A stretch of 64,000 nt of DNA, from assembly GCA_023229575.1 (NCBI GenBank), contig JALNYZ010000003.1:1-64000 (forward strand), in the 5' to 3' direction. Positions 40,707 through 50,100 of the stretch are shown here, piece by piece (positions within the stretch are counted from its first letter, which is position 1; each line of letters starts with the position of its first letter). Source of the stretch: Prolixibacteraceae bacterium. Lineage in GTDB: Bacteria; Bacteroidota; Bacteroidia; Bacteroidales; Prolixibacteraceae. The notes beneath the pieces were generated by a model. The model had not been told where the DNA came from. It searched no databases and saw only the letters and a program-made list of their open reading frames with translations. The translations under genes were made by a program, and so were the position numbers.

Positions 40707-41462
40707 ATGATGCCCATAGAAATCCAATCGACCAAACTAACAGCAATCATCGTTGACGATGAACTTTATGGAAGGGAAAATCTCAGGATGATTATTGAAA
40801 ATTATTGTCATGAAATTCAAATTCTAGGTTGTGCTGATTCAGTGGTTGTGGCAAAGGAAATGGTAACTGCGCATACCCCGGATGTTGTATTCCTGGATAT
40901 TAACATGCCTGTGTTGGATGGATTTGATTTTCTGCGCGAATACAATGAGCGAAATTTTATGGTGGTATTCGTTAGCGCACATGAGGAGTTTGGTATCAAT
41001 GCGGTTAAAGTCGGAGCAGTTGATTATCTTCTTAAACCAATAAACATTAAAGAGTTAAAACAGACTGTAAAGAATCTTTTGTCCCTTAAAAACAAAAGGA
41101 TAAAAATGGAACCCGTTCATGACAGTGATAAATTGGTATTGCCCGCCTCACATGGTTTTGATTTGTTGGCCTTTGACGATTTAATACGGCTTGAAGCTGA
41201 TGGATGTTATACGAAAATTGTCATCAGGGGGGGGAAGAATAAAATGATCTGCCGCACTTTAAAGGAATTTGAAGATGCGCTTCCAAGAGAGATTTTTTAC
41301 AGGGTCCACAAATCGCATTTGATCAATCTGAAGTATGTAAAAGACTATTCAAACCTCAGCGGGAACCATGTTACAATGAGTGATGGCAGTAAAGTAGAAA
41401 TATCGCGCAGGAAAGCGCCGGAATTTGTTCAGCGGGTGAAAGCAATGCTCAATGCCCTCTGA
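40707..41462 (+). CDS. LytTR-family response regulator
   Basis: 251 residues from the ATG at 40707 (40710 is equally possible; a TTG at 40680 is less likely). The receiver domain has the acidic pair in VDDE and phospho-acceptor Asp64 in VVFLDINMPVLDG, with VDYLLKPIN closing it. The LytTR DNA-binding domain follows (FDDLIRLEADGCYTKIVI, then FYRVHKSHLINLKYVKDY). It is two bases upstream of a sensor kinase of the matching class, which should phosphorylate it. Target genes unknown; the secreted-protein locus downstream is a plausible but unproven candidate. Confidence 0.93.
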   Translation: MMPIEIQSTKLTAIIVDDELYGRENLRMIIENYCHEIQILGCADSVVVAKEMVTAHTPDVVFLDINMPVLDGFDFLREYNERNFMVVFVSAHEEFGINAVKVGAVDYLLKPINIKELKQTVKNLLSLKNKRIKMEPVHDSDKLVLPASHGFDLLAFDDLIRLEADGCYTKIVIRGGKNKMICRTLKEFEDALPREIFYRVHKSHLINLKYVKDYSNLSGNHVTMSDGSKVEISRRKAPEFVQRVKAMLNAL

Positions 41463-41464
41463 TT

Positions 41465-44452
41465 ATGCCATACAAATTTACAACAGTTGCTTTCATTGCC
41501 ATTCTTCAGTTTGCCCAACTTTATTCGCAGACACCATCCTTTTATCATTATACATCATCCGATGGATTGGCCTCTTCAACAGTTTATGATATAATTCAGG
41601 ACAAAGAGGGATTTATCTGGTTTGCTACCACAAATGGCATGAGCAAGTTCGACGGGAAACGCTTTACGACCTTCCGTTCCTCCGACGGTCTTAATTCAAA
41701 TTCGATCATTTCACTTCTGGAGGGGAAAAACGGGGAATTGTATATTGGCAATTTTGAAAAAGGGATTAACGTTTTCAGAAATGGTCACATTGAGAACTAC
41801 ATTAGCCAGATTGAAGGAAACGGGTTTGTGCTCTCCTATTTAATCCTTGGTCCGGCACCGACAAATGAACAAAATATTTTTGCCTATAGCCGAATGGGGA
41901 AGATCTATTTAATCAGTGAAAAAAAATCTGCCGGTTTGATAACCAAAGGGATCAATACTACACTCGTCTTTATCTATAAAATGGGTGTAATAGCCAAAGA
42001 CGAAATGATCGCTTTGACAACAACAGGATTGTACAGCCTAAAAGATGGAGTTCTTTCCAAACTCCAAATCAAAGGATTGCCTGATGCTGATACCTATTGC
42101 CTTTTCAACAACAATGACGGGAGTTATTTTGTCGGTGCAAAAGGGATGATCTATAGGATAAAAAACGATTGTGTGATTGATCATTATAAAATCAATGTGA
42201 CAGGGAACAATGAGGTTGTTAACATTTTAAAGGATTGCAACAACAATATCTGGTTTTCCATTATGAACATGGGATTTTATCTCATACCTAACAGTTCAGG
42301 TAAAATAGTTGATATCGGAAGTAAAATGGATCTTCAGAAAACCCTTGTCAACAAATTCTTTGAAGATCGTGAAGATAATATCTGGATAAGTACGTTCGGT
42401 AAGGGGGTCTTTTGTATTAATAACCTATACATAAAAAGCTACAATGAAAAAGACGGATTAAACAGTAACAATGTCTATTCCATTTCAAAAAATAGTTCAG
42501 GAAAATTGTTGATTGGCACATTTACAGGCATTAATATTTTAGAAAACGGGAAAATTGATCGGATAAGAAGTAGTTCGGATTCAATGTTGACTGATTATAT
42601 CTATTCGATAAAAAATTATAATGATGAGTTTGTTGTCAGTAGTGCTTCAGAAAGGAATTATATCAAAAATATCAGTTACAAAGGAATAAATCTGCATTTA
42701 CTAAATGGGCTGTCTTTCAGTAAATTAAGCAATGGCTTATTTCTCCTGGGAACAAGGGACAATACGGTAAGGGTCCAGAAAGAGCTTGAATATAAGGTAA
42801 ACCAATCCTTTGTTCTCTCTATTTTTGGTGACACTACTATCGCCAACCGCATCAACGAAATCTATGAAGATTCAGAAAAGAATGTTTGGATAGGAACAGG
42901 TCTGGGTTTATGCAAAATTAACCACATCTCATTGAATCCGAAAAGGTGGACGAAATCTTTCTTCCCAGGTGATCCGGTTCTAAATTTCAGAATAAATTCC
43001 ATCGCCCAGGATTATGAAAACAATGTTTGGTTTGCCGGAGAAAAGGGCATTGCCTGTTATAACCTCAAAAAGGATTCGGTGACCAGTTACAAAGAGATGA
43101 TGGGACACGATCTGTCATCTTCAACTTCGGTTGTAATCGATAAAAAAGGCAGGCTCTGGATTGGAAATATGAAGGGGCTATACTTATTTGACGGGCATTC
43201 AATAAAACATCTCAACCGGCAAACCGGCCTTCCATCCGATGAAATTTATGCCCTCTTTCACGATTTCGAAAATAGTTATTTATATGTAGGAACGAGTGAT
43301 GGAATTTCTATTCTTGATATCAATCAGTTCGACAGTTATGTACCGCGCCCCCTGGAGGTAAAAATTGCAGGTATTAAAGCCGGTGATTCACTCTATGTTA
43401 ACTATGACCACTTGGTTTTCACACCTGAACAAAACCATGTCTATATTGATTTACAAGCTTTAAGCTTTTCGTCACCGGGATCTGTATCTTATAAATATAA
43501 CATCAATGACAAGTGGATAGAAACAGACCATGATTTTCTGGATGTTGTTTCGCTGAAAGGTGGCAATTACAGGCTCCAGGTCATGGCTAAATCCCAGAAT
43601 ACAGATTGGAGCAAACCCCTGTTGCTCTCCTTTCGTGTCCTGCCACGTTTTGTGGATACCATCTGGTTTACCATATTGATAATCTTATCGCTAGGCTTCT
43701 TTTCCGTCCTGTTTATGATTTGGCTATTAAAATACAACAGTAAAAAGAGCCGTGAAGAATTTGAATTAGCTGAAAGGATCAATGTGCTAAAGCATCAAGC
43801 GCTGTCTGCCATGATGAACCCCCATTTTATTTTTAATGCGCTCAACTCAGTACAGTACCTGATCAATTGCATGAGGAATGAAGAGGCAAATGATTACATC
43901 GCCATGATGGCAAAGCTTGTAAGAAAGAATCTTGAAACGGCAGGTCATGGATTTATTCTGCTTGCAGATGAGATTGTGCGGCTAAAGCTTTATCTCAACC
44001 TCGAGAGGCTAAGATTTCAGGAAAACTTTTCCTATGAGATTGTTACAGGGACAGATGTCGACGCCGGCATACTTTTGATCCCGAACATGATCATTCAGCC
44101 TTTTGTGGAAAACACCTTATGGCACGGCATCATTAATGCCAATGGGAAAGGGCTGTTAACCATCTCCTTTTCCTTTGAGGAGGTTGATATTGATTCTTGC
44201 ATTAGCCGCGCTTTGATCATTAAAGTTACTGACAACGGAATTGGTATCGTTGAGGCAAAAAAACAGAAGAAAGAAGATCATATTTCTAAAGGAATAGAAA
44301 TAGTAGAAGAACGGCTCAGGCTATTGAGCGCAAAAATGCATCTGCCAAAACCAATTATGCTGGAAGATTTAAGCAGCAGAAACAGTTTCTCACATGGAAC
44401 TGAAGTAATCATTTCCCTGCCTTCCCCTCTTTATAAGATTATCGGTTCATAG
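41465..44452 (+). CDS. Two-component sensor: periplasmic propeller, Y_Y_Y domain, LytS-type histidine kinase
   Basis: 995 residues. A signal peptide (to LYSQ) is followed by Reg_prop repeats forming a periplasmic beta-propeller (DIIQDKEGFIWFATTNGMSK, NVWIGTGLGLCKI, GRLWIGNMKGLYLFDG), then a Y_Y_Y-like domain (about 620-730) and one membrane helix near 735-757 (TIWFTILIILSLGFFSVLF). The cytoplasmic kinase is of the His_kinase/LytS type, with His787 in MMNPHFIFNALNSVQYL and a GHKL ATPase part (IIQPFVENTLWHG, VTDNGIG). It lacks fused response-regulator domains, unlike hybrid systems, and works with the LytTR protein. Ligand unknown. Confidence 0.92.
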   Translation: MPYKFTTVAFIAILQFAQLYSQTPSFYHYTSSDGLASSTVYDIIQDKEGFIWFATTNGMSKFDGKRFTTFRSSDGLNSNSIISLLEGKNGELYIGNFEKGINVFRNGHIENYISQIEGNGFVLSYLILGPAPTNEQNIFAYSRMGKIYLISEKKSAGLITKGINTTLVFIYKMGVIAKDEMIALTTTGLYSLKDGVLSKLQIKGLPDADTYCLFNNNDGSYFVGAKGMIYRIKNDCVIDHYKINVTGNNEVVNILKDCNNNIWFSIMNMGFYLIPNSSGKIVDIGSKMDLQKTLVNKFFEDREDNIWISTFGKGVFCINNLYIKSYNEKDGLNSNNVYSISKNSSGKLLIGTFTGINILENGKIDRIRSSSDSMLTDYIYSIKNYNDEFVVSSASERNYIKNISYKGINLHLLNGLSFSKLSNGLFLLGTRDNTVRVQKELEYKVNQSFVLSIFGDTTIANRINEIYEDSEKNVWIGTGLGLCKINHISLNPKRWTKSFFPGDPVLNFRINSIAQDYENNVWFAGEKGIACYNLKKDSVTSYKEMMGHDLSSSTSVVIDKKGRLWIGNMKGLYLFDGHSIKHLNRQTGLPSDEIYALFHDFENSYLYVGTSDGISILDINQFDSYVPRPLEVKIAGIKAGDSLYVNYDHLVFTPEQNHVYIDLQALSFSSPGSVSYKYNINDKWIETDHDFLDVVSLKGGNYRLQVMAKSQNTDWSKPLLLSFRVLPRFVDTIWFTILIILSLGFFSVLFMIWLLKYNSKKSREEFELAERINVLKHQALSAMMNPHFIFNALNSVQYLINCMRNEEANDYIAMMAKLVRKNLETAGHGFILLADEIVRLKLYLNLERLRFQENFSYEIVTGTDVDAGILLIPNMIIQPFVENTLWHGIINANGKGLLTISFSFEEVDIDSCISRALIIKVTDNGIGIVEAKKQKKEDHISKGIEIVEERLRLLSAKMHLPKPIMLEDLSSRNSFSHGTEVIISLPSPLYKIIGS

Positions 44453-44478
44453 TAAAGTCCTCCAGTTTTACTGACCGA

Positions 44479-44492
44479 TAAATTAATTTATC
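44479..44492. promoter_or_regulatory. 14-bp perfect palindrome after the kinase gene
   Basis: ATAAATTAATTTAT lies in the 133-bp spacer before the small gene at 44586. Perfect symmetry but AT-rich, so it may be chance or a regulator site. Confidence 0.3.
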
Positions 44493-44585
44493 CCCCGATC
44501 GTTTACCAACACCTACCGATGGTTTGTTAGCTATTGCGGCAGGGGAAACCCGTGCGTAGATTAAATGAAAATTTAAGTCCGCAAG

Positions 44586-44834
44586 ATGTACCTGACAAAC
44601 TGGTTATTGAAGATATTTTCCGGGAATCGCACAACTATAGCTCCTCTTCTGATCATAAAACAGGACACCAAAGAGGTCAATGTAAAGGAATACCAAACCA
44701 TTGAAGAGGCAATTGCCGATCTGGAAGACGATACGAATGTTCCATCAGAGAAGATTGAAAAGCTGAAAGCATCCCTGAAAAAGTTGAAGAACAAAACTTC
44801 GATTACGATCAGGAATGGGGAGATATTATTGTAA
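44586..44834 (+). CDS. Small hypothetical protein
   Basis: 82 residues with no signal peptide; acidic and helical (EYQTIEEAIADLEDDTN, KIEKLKASLKKLKNK). The N-terminus LTNWLLKIFSG is amphipathic. No family recognised. Reading frame is plausible, has an ATG start and normal composition, but nothing else confirms it. Confidence 0.5.
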   Translation: MYLTNWLLKIFSGNRTTIAPLLIIKQDTKEVNVKEYQTIEEAIADLEDDTNVPSEKIEKLKASLKKLKNKTSITIRNGEILL

Positions 44835-44925
44835 GTACCTGATTATTTGGATTAACGGCTCGCAAGGCAAACGCCTGTTTAAATATTTACTGATTCGATT
44901 CCCTACAATAAAAGAACGCCATATT

Positions 44926-47151
44926 ATGAACAAAGTTCTGGTATTTATATTGATGACACTTGTTGTTCAGGGATATTCTCAGAACTACCCCATTACCGGC
45001 ATCAATATTTCATTGCCAGCCAGTCCTGACGCCAATACAGCTAACTGGGGAACCGGAAAAACAATGTTAACCATCACTGCCACGGCCAAAGCGGTCGCTG
45101 GTCGGGTAGATCCAATGGTTGAAGAGAGCAAGCTATTGCTAACGATTAAAAAAGGGGGAGTTAAAGTGTGTGGCGCCTTTACCGGCAGTTCGGCGCCGTC
45201 TGCCAATTTCAGTACCCTTACCAAAGTTTGGAGTGGGACGAATGCAGTTTCATTTTTGGGAAAAGATTGTGTTTTAGCTCCTGGTGATTATGAAATCTGC
45301 GCCCAGTTTTTTGGCTACGGTGCGGCAGGGTCGGCTCCTTACAGCGAAGAAAAATGCAAACCATTTTCTATCAGGGAGATTGAGCAACTAACCTATCAGC
45401 CACCTCAACCGATTGTGCCGGCAGATGGTTCCGAATTTACGGATGCGGAACTTCAAAGACCCTTTGTATTCAGGTGGATACCTGTAATTCCCAAGCCGCA
45501 GGATCCGGTTACTTATCGTCTATCCGTTTGGCAGTTGATGCAAGGACAAACCGGTATGCAGGCAATGCAGGCCAACCAACCCCTGATGACCAAAGATGTA
45601 GACAATATTACTCAGACAGTCGTAAATAATTTAAACGGTGGCCTATGTTTGCCTCCGTTTCTGTGCGAATTTATCTGGAATGTGCGGGCGCTCAACAGAG
45701 AGGGTAAACCTATTGGAGAAAACAATGGCCTAAGCAAACCATTTGTGTTTTCGGTTACTTCCTGCGACTGCGGAACATGGAATCCATTGATTTTGCAAAA
45801 CGTGGCAGTTGTATCAAGATATGAATGCAATGGGAGAATAGCATGGAAATGCAATCAACCTTTCAGCTTTTCAACAACCTTTCAGTGCCGTCCAAGCAAT
45901 GAAAAATGTCAGGCAAAGACAGGCTGGGAAATTAGAATGGCTGATGGCAGTGCAAAAGCAGGAAGTGGAACCAACGGTTCTTTTACCCCAGCAACCAATG
46001 GGATATACACGCTAACTTTGAATGCCACTTGCAATGGAAAGGCTTGCCAGCCATGTATTTATTCTATCGTGGTTGAAGGTTGTAAAACATGCGACTGTGG
46101 GGAATGGAGCAATTCTGTGGTTGAAATTCAGACAAAGGATGCCACTTCTTCAAGATTGAAATGCGGCGTAACTGCCTCTTTTTCAAAAGGAATTTACCAA
46201 TTTCATTTTCCGGATTTTGCTTGCAATTCCAAAGATAGTTCCTGTTCCGTTTCCTATGAATGGACTGTTCAGGGCATTGTTTCAGGCAACGGAACCGGAC
46301 AAATCTTCCGTTTCAATTTCAGCCAGACCGGAATGTATACTGTCGACATCACTCCGTTATGCGGCGGCAAGAGATGTATGCCATGTAAGATTGTAATAAA
46401 GGTGGAAGATATCCAGCCGCCACCGGATGTCCCAAAATCCCTGTCAGATCCAAAATGTGAGAACTACTCTTTTGAGATGAGAAAAATTTACAGGGGAGAC
46501 TCCATTGCTTATGAAGGCATCATCACCAATAAAAACAAGGGAACTGAACCAAGGAACAATCCCAAAAGCTTCAGAATAAAAGTCAAAAATGATTCGGTCA
46601 TTGGCATTGATAACAGATCGCCCAAAGAATGGAGCAGAACCCCTTCCAAGTTTCCTCCGGGTTCAAGTCAGATAAAATGGACCAATAATTCAGGGGATAT
46701 CCCTCAGGGGGAAACAAAACTCGGCACCCTCTATTTTGCCGTTCCTACTGTAAACCCTTTTTATGTCATCTACGAATGGCTCAATAAAGATGGGGAGGTT
46801 CTATGCAAGGATTCAGTTGCGCTGGTTGATATCAGATATTATTATGAATTGTCCGGAGAGCCATCTTACATCTGCACTGAAATATCCAACCATGTATTGA
46901 GGGTCCAGTATATCAACCATTATGCATCGGTCGAAAATATAAAAGTGACGATTTACGATGTCGAAGCAAAGAAAATAAAGCGCAAATCGAAGGATATGAT
47001 CAAATTGAATAGTGTAACCGGGTTGAACAGGATATCCATCGATATCAAAGATTATAATCTTGAACCAGGCAGGCTCTATCTTCTGACCATTTCCGATTTC
47101 CATCGCACTTATCAGTTCAATTTTAAAGTTACCAACGATCGTGAAAAATAA
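44926..47151 (+). CDS. Secreted Cys-rich multi-module protein, TANFOR/RHS-locus type
   Basis: 741 residues from the ATG at 44926 (signal peptide MNKVLVFILMTLVVQGYSQ); a frame from 44815 adds a non-signal leader. Residues about 20-180 are a beta domain, then a module RPFVFRWIPVIPKPQDPVTY with MQAMQANQPLM, also present in the TANFOR-type gene at 62589. Two tandem Cys-rich repeats of about 100 residues follow, each opening CDCG-x-W and closing with CNGKACQPC or CGGKRCMPC, and a C-terminal Ig-like stretch with no T9SS tail that I recognise. The module is likely exported and disulfide-bonded. It overlaps the next gene by 11 bp. Confidence 0.75.
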   Translation: MNKVLVFILMTLVVQGYSQNYPITGINISLPASPDANTANWGTGKTMLTITATAKAVAGRVDPMVEESKLLLTIKKGGVKVCGAFTGSSAPSANFSTLTKVWSGTNAVSFLGKDCVLAPGDYEICAQFFGYGAAGSAPYSEEKCKPFSIREIEQLTYQPPQPIVPADGSEFTDAELQRPFVFRWIPVIPKPQDPVTYRLSVWQLMQGQTGMQAMQANQPLMTKDVDNITQTVVNNLNGGLCLPPFLCEFIWNVRALNREGKPIGENNGLSKPFVFSVTSCDCGTWNPLILQNVAVVSRYECNGRIAWKCNQPFSFSTTFQCRPSNEKCQAKTGWEIRMADGSAKAGSGTNGSFTPATNGIYTLTLNATCNGKACQPCIYSIVVEGCKTCDCGEWSNSVVEIQTKDATSSRLKCGVTASFSKGIYQFHFPDFACNSKDSSCSVSYEWTVQGIVSGNGTGQIFRFNFSQTGMYTVDITPLCGGKRCMPCKIVIKVEDIQPPPDVPKSLSDPKCENYSFEMRKIYRGDSIAYEGIITNKNKGTEPRNNPKSFRIKVKNDSVIGIDNRSPKEWSRTPSKFPPGSSQIKWTNNSGDIPQGETKLGTLYFAVPTVNPFYVIYEWLNKDGEVLCKDSVALVDIRYYYELSGEPSYICTEISNHVLRVQYINHYASVENIKVTIYDVEAKKIKRKSKDMIKLNSVTGLNRISIDIKDYNLEPGRLYLLTISDFHRTYQFNFKVTNDREK

Positions 47152-50100
47152 TATCCGCGTCTTATTCGCTTTGATGTTGCTGGCTTTCGGCGTGAAAGCC
47201 CAGACCGGCGGTCCCGGGCAACCTGAGTTTATGCAATTCCAGCAAGCGGGTACCTCGAATTTGGTCAACCCTGCATCGGGTTCATTTTCCTATCAGATTC
47301 CCTTGTTTACCATTGGCGGCTATCCCATGAATTTAACCTATCAATCCGGAATTCAAATGGAAGATGTTGCCTCCATGGTTGGATTGGGCTGGAATTTGAA
47401 TGCCGGTAGTATCGTGCGAACCTTAAGAGGATTACCCGATGACTTCAACGGAGATCCCATCACCAAGGAATATTCTGTCAAACCCAACGAAACTTTTGGC
47501 GGCAAATTGGGGGTGGATCTGGAAATAGCCGGACTGCCTCCTTCTCTTGGTATTTCTGTAGGTGCAGGTTTAGGGGTTTTCTATAATAATTACAAAGGAT
47601 GGGGGTTGGAACCATCCTTAAGCGGCACGGCCAGTCTGAGCGCTCAGTCCAATGCGGGGGTTGGCGGAAGCGCCTCATTGGGGATGGGTGTTTCTGTTAA
47701 TTCACAATCGGGTGTAGATAAATATTTGAGTCCGAGCATTGGGCTTAAGCTGGGAAAAGGTAATGACAAATTGGGCATTTCGCTCGGGAAAACATGGTCT
47801 GTTAATTCCAACGAAGGATTGAAAAGCAGCATGAATGCAGGTTTGAGCTACGTTAGATATTCACCGAATCAGACGAGGAATGGCGTAAGCGGCGGCTATA
47901 AAGTGAGTGAAAGGCACACGGATCAATCCTCTATGTCACTGCTTGGTTTATCCAGTTGTTCCTATCTGAACAATTCCTTCCAACCTGATATAGATTACCC
48001 TTTTCTGAACAGCTCAGGAACCTATTCAGGCGCCATGGGCTGGGATGCCTATTATGTAGATCCTAACATCCGGGTAACCGGATATTTTTCTAAACAGACA
48101 TTGGCCACAACCAGCCAGACTTTTGTAGCGTATGGGTCTATGTACGAGAGCAATTCGATCGGCGGAAATTCGCTGATGGATTTTAACCGGGAAAAAAGAC
48201 TCCCCTATTTTATTGGCGAATCAAAAATATTGCCCATCCCTTTCAAAACCCCGGATGTTTTTAACCTGAATGGACAAGGATTATCCATGACCTTCTCTGT
48301 CAATAAGAATGATATAGGCTTGGTGGGAGATGCCGATGCAATTGTCAATTCGAACGGTAATCAAGCGGGTGCTGAGGTAAATTTGGGAGCCCTGTTCAAA
48401 GCCGGAGCCAACTTTGGGACCTCCGTTTCATTTCAAAAAACCGGGAAATGGAATGCGACAAATGTCAGCTTTAAACCTGAACAGGATGTGATTGGAAACA
48501 GTTTGTACCAGCAGTTTTGCTTCAAGAACCATGGAGAAATCAACAAATATAATTGTTCTGACTTCTCATTTCTGGGAGATTATAACCCTGTTCAATTTAA
48601 CCTCTTCAATGAGACCCTCCTCACACAATTTTTAAGCAATGGAAGTCATGTTACATCCAATGTACTGAACACTGTACAACCCGTACGGCAGTCAACAATC
48701 AATTACCTGACAGCCAATGAGGCGGATAAAATTGGGTTTGACAAACAAATAAAGTATTACAATTTCAACAACACACCTGCGCCACCGCTGATCAGAACAT
48801 CCGGGTACAGGAAAGGGCATCACCTTTCTGAAATTTCGGTTATTCAGCCCGACGGTATGAAATATGTTTTTGGCATACCTGTATACAACATCTCTCAAAA
48901 GGAGGTCAGTTTCAATGTCACAGGAAATGCCATAGATCCGGCAAAAAACCTGGTTCATTATACAGAAAACGTGGACAATACATCGGGCAACAACAAGGGG
49001 ATTGACAATTTTTATGAATCTACCCTGACCCCGGCATATGTAACCCAATTTCTGATCACCGAAGTTTTAAGCCCTGATTACAGGGATCTTACCAACGATG
49101 GAATTACCGAAGACGATCTGGGCAACTATGTAAAATTCAGCTATTTTAAAGAAAACTTCAGCTACAACTGGAGAACTCCTTTTGCCAAAGATTTCGCCAC
49201 CTACAACAAGGGATTAAGAAGTGATGATCAGGACGACAAAGGTACCTACGTCTTTGGCAGCAAAGAACTCTGGTATGTTCGTTCCATTGAATCCAAAACA
49301 GAGATTGCTGAATTCCACTACAGTCAAAAGCAGGATGGATATGGAGTAATCGATGAAAACGGGGGGAAGAATACAGGTCAGTTTTTAAGAAAACTTGACT
49401 ACGTTGAGGTCTACTCGCTACCCGATCGCACCAGGAATAGCAACAATGCTACGCCGATCAAAACCATTCATTTTGACTACAACAATTTATTGTGCAAGAA
49501 GATTATAAATGGAGCCGTTGCCACTGATGGTAAACTGACCTTGAACAAGGTGGCTTTTACCTATGAACATTCAAAAGAGGGAAAACTAACACCCTATGTT
49601 TTTGGCTATGGCAATTATCCCAATCATGCAAATGTTAACCCGGATTACAACATCAGAAGTGTCAACCGTTGGGGTTATTATCAGGAGAATGGCAATAATT
49701 TCAGTGATTGCAATGATAATTCCCCGCTATCCAATATCGATTTCCCTTATGCGCTGCAAGATACTCTTGAAATGAATAAAAATGCTTACGCATGGAATCT
49801 GACAGATATTACCATCCCGGGTGGAGGCAAATTGAAAGTAAATTATGAAGCCAATGATTATGGCTATATCCAGAACAAGACTGCCGGGCAAATGTTTAAG
49901 GTAACTGGTTTAGATGAAAATTCTTCATCCGCTTTTTACTATTCATCAAATAATCAGATAGTCAATAACTACAGAATCTATTTTAAGCTGTCAAGTCCTA
50001 TTAACAACGGAAATGCCAGTCTGGACAAAAATGAACTGGGAGAATACTATATCAAAGATATCAAAGATGGGTTTTTGTACTATAAATTTTATGTGAACCT

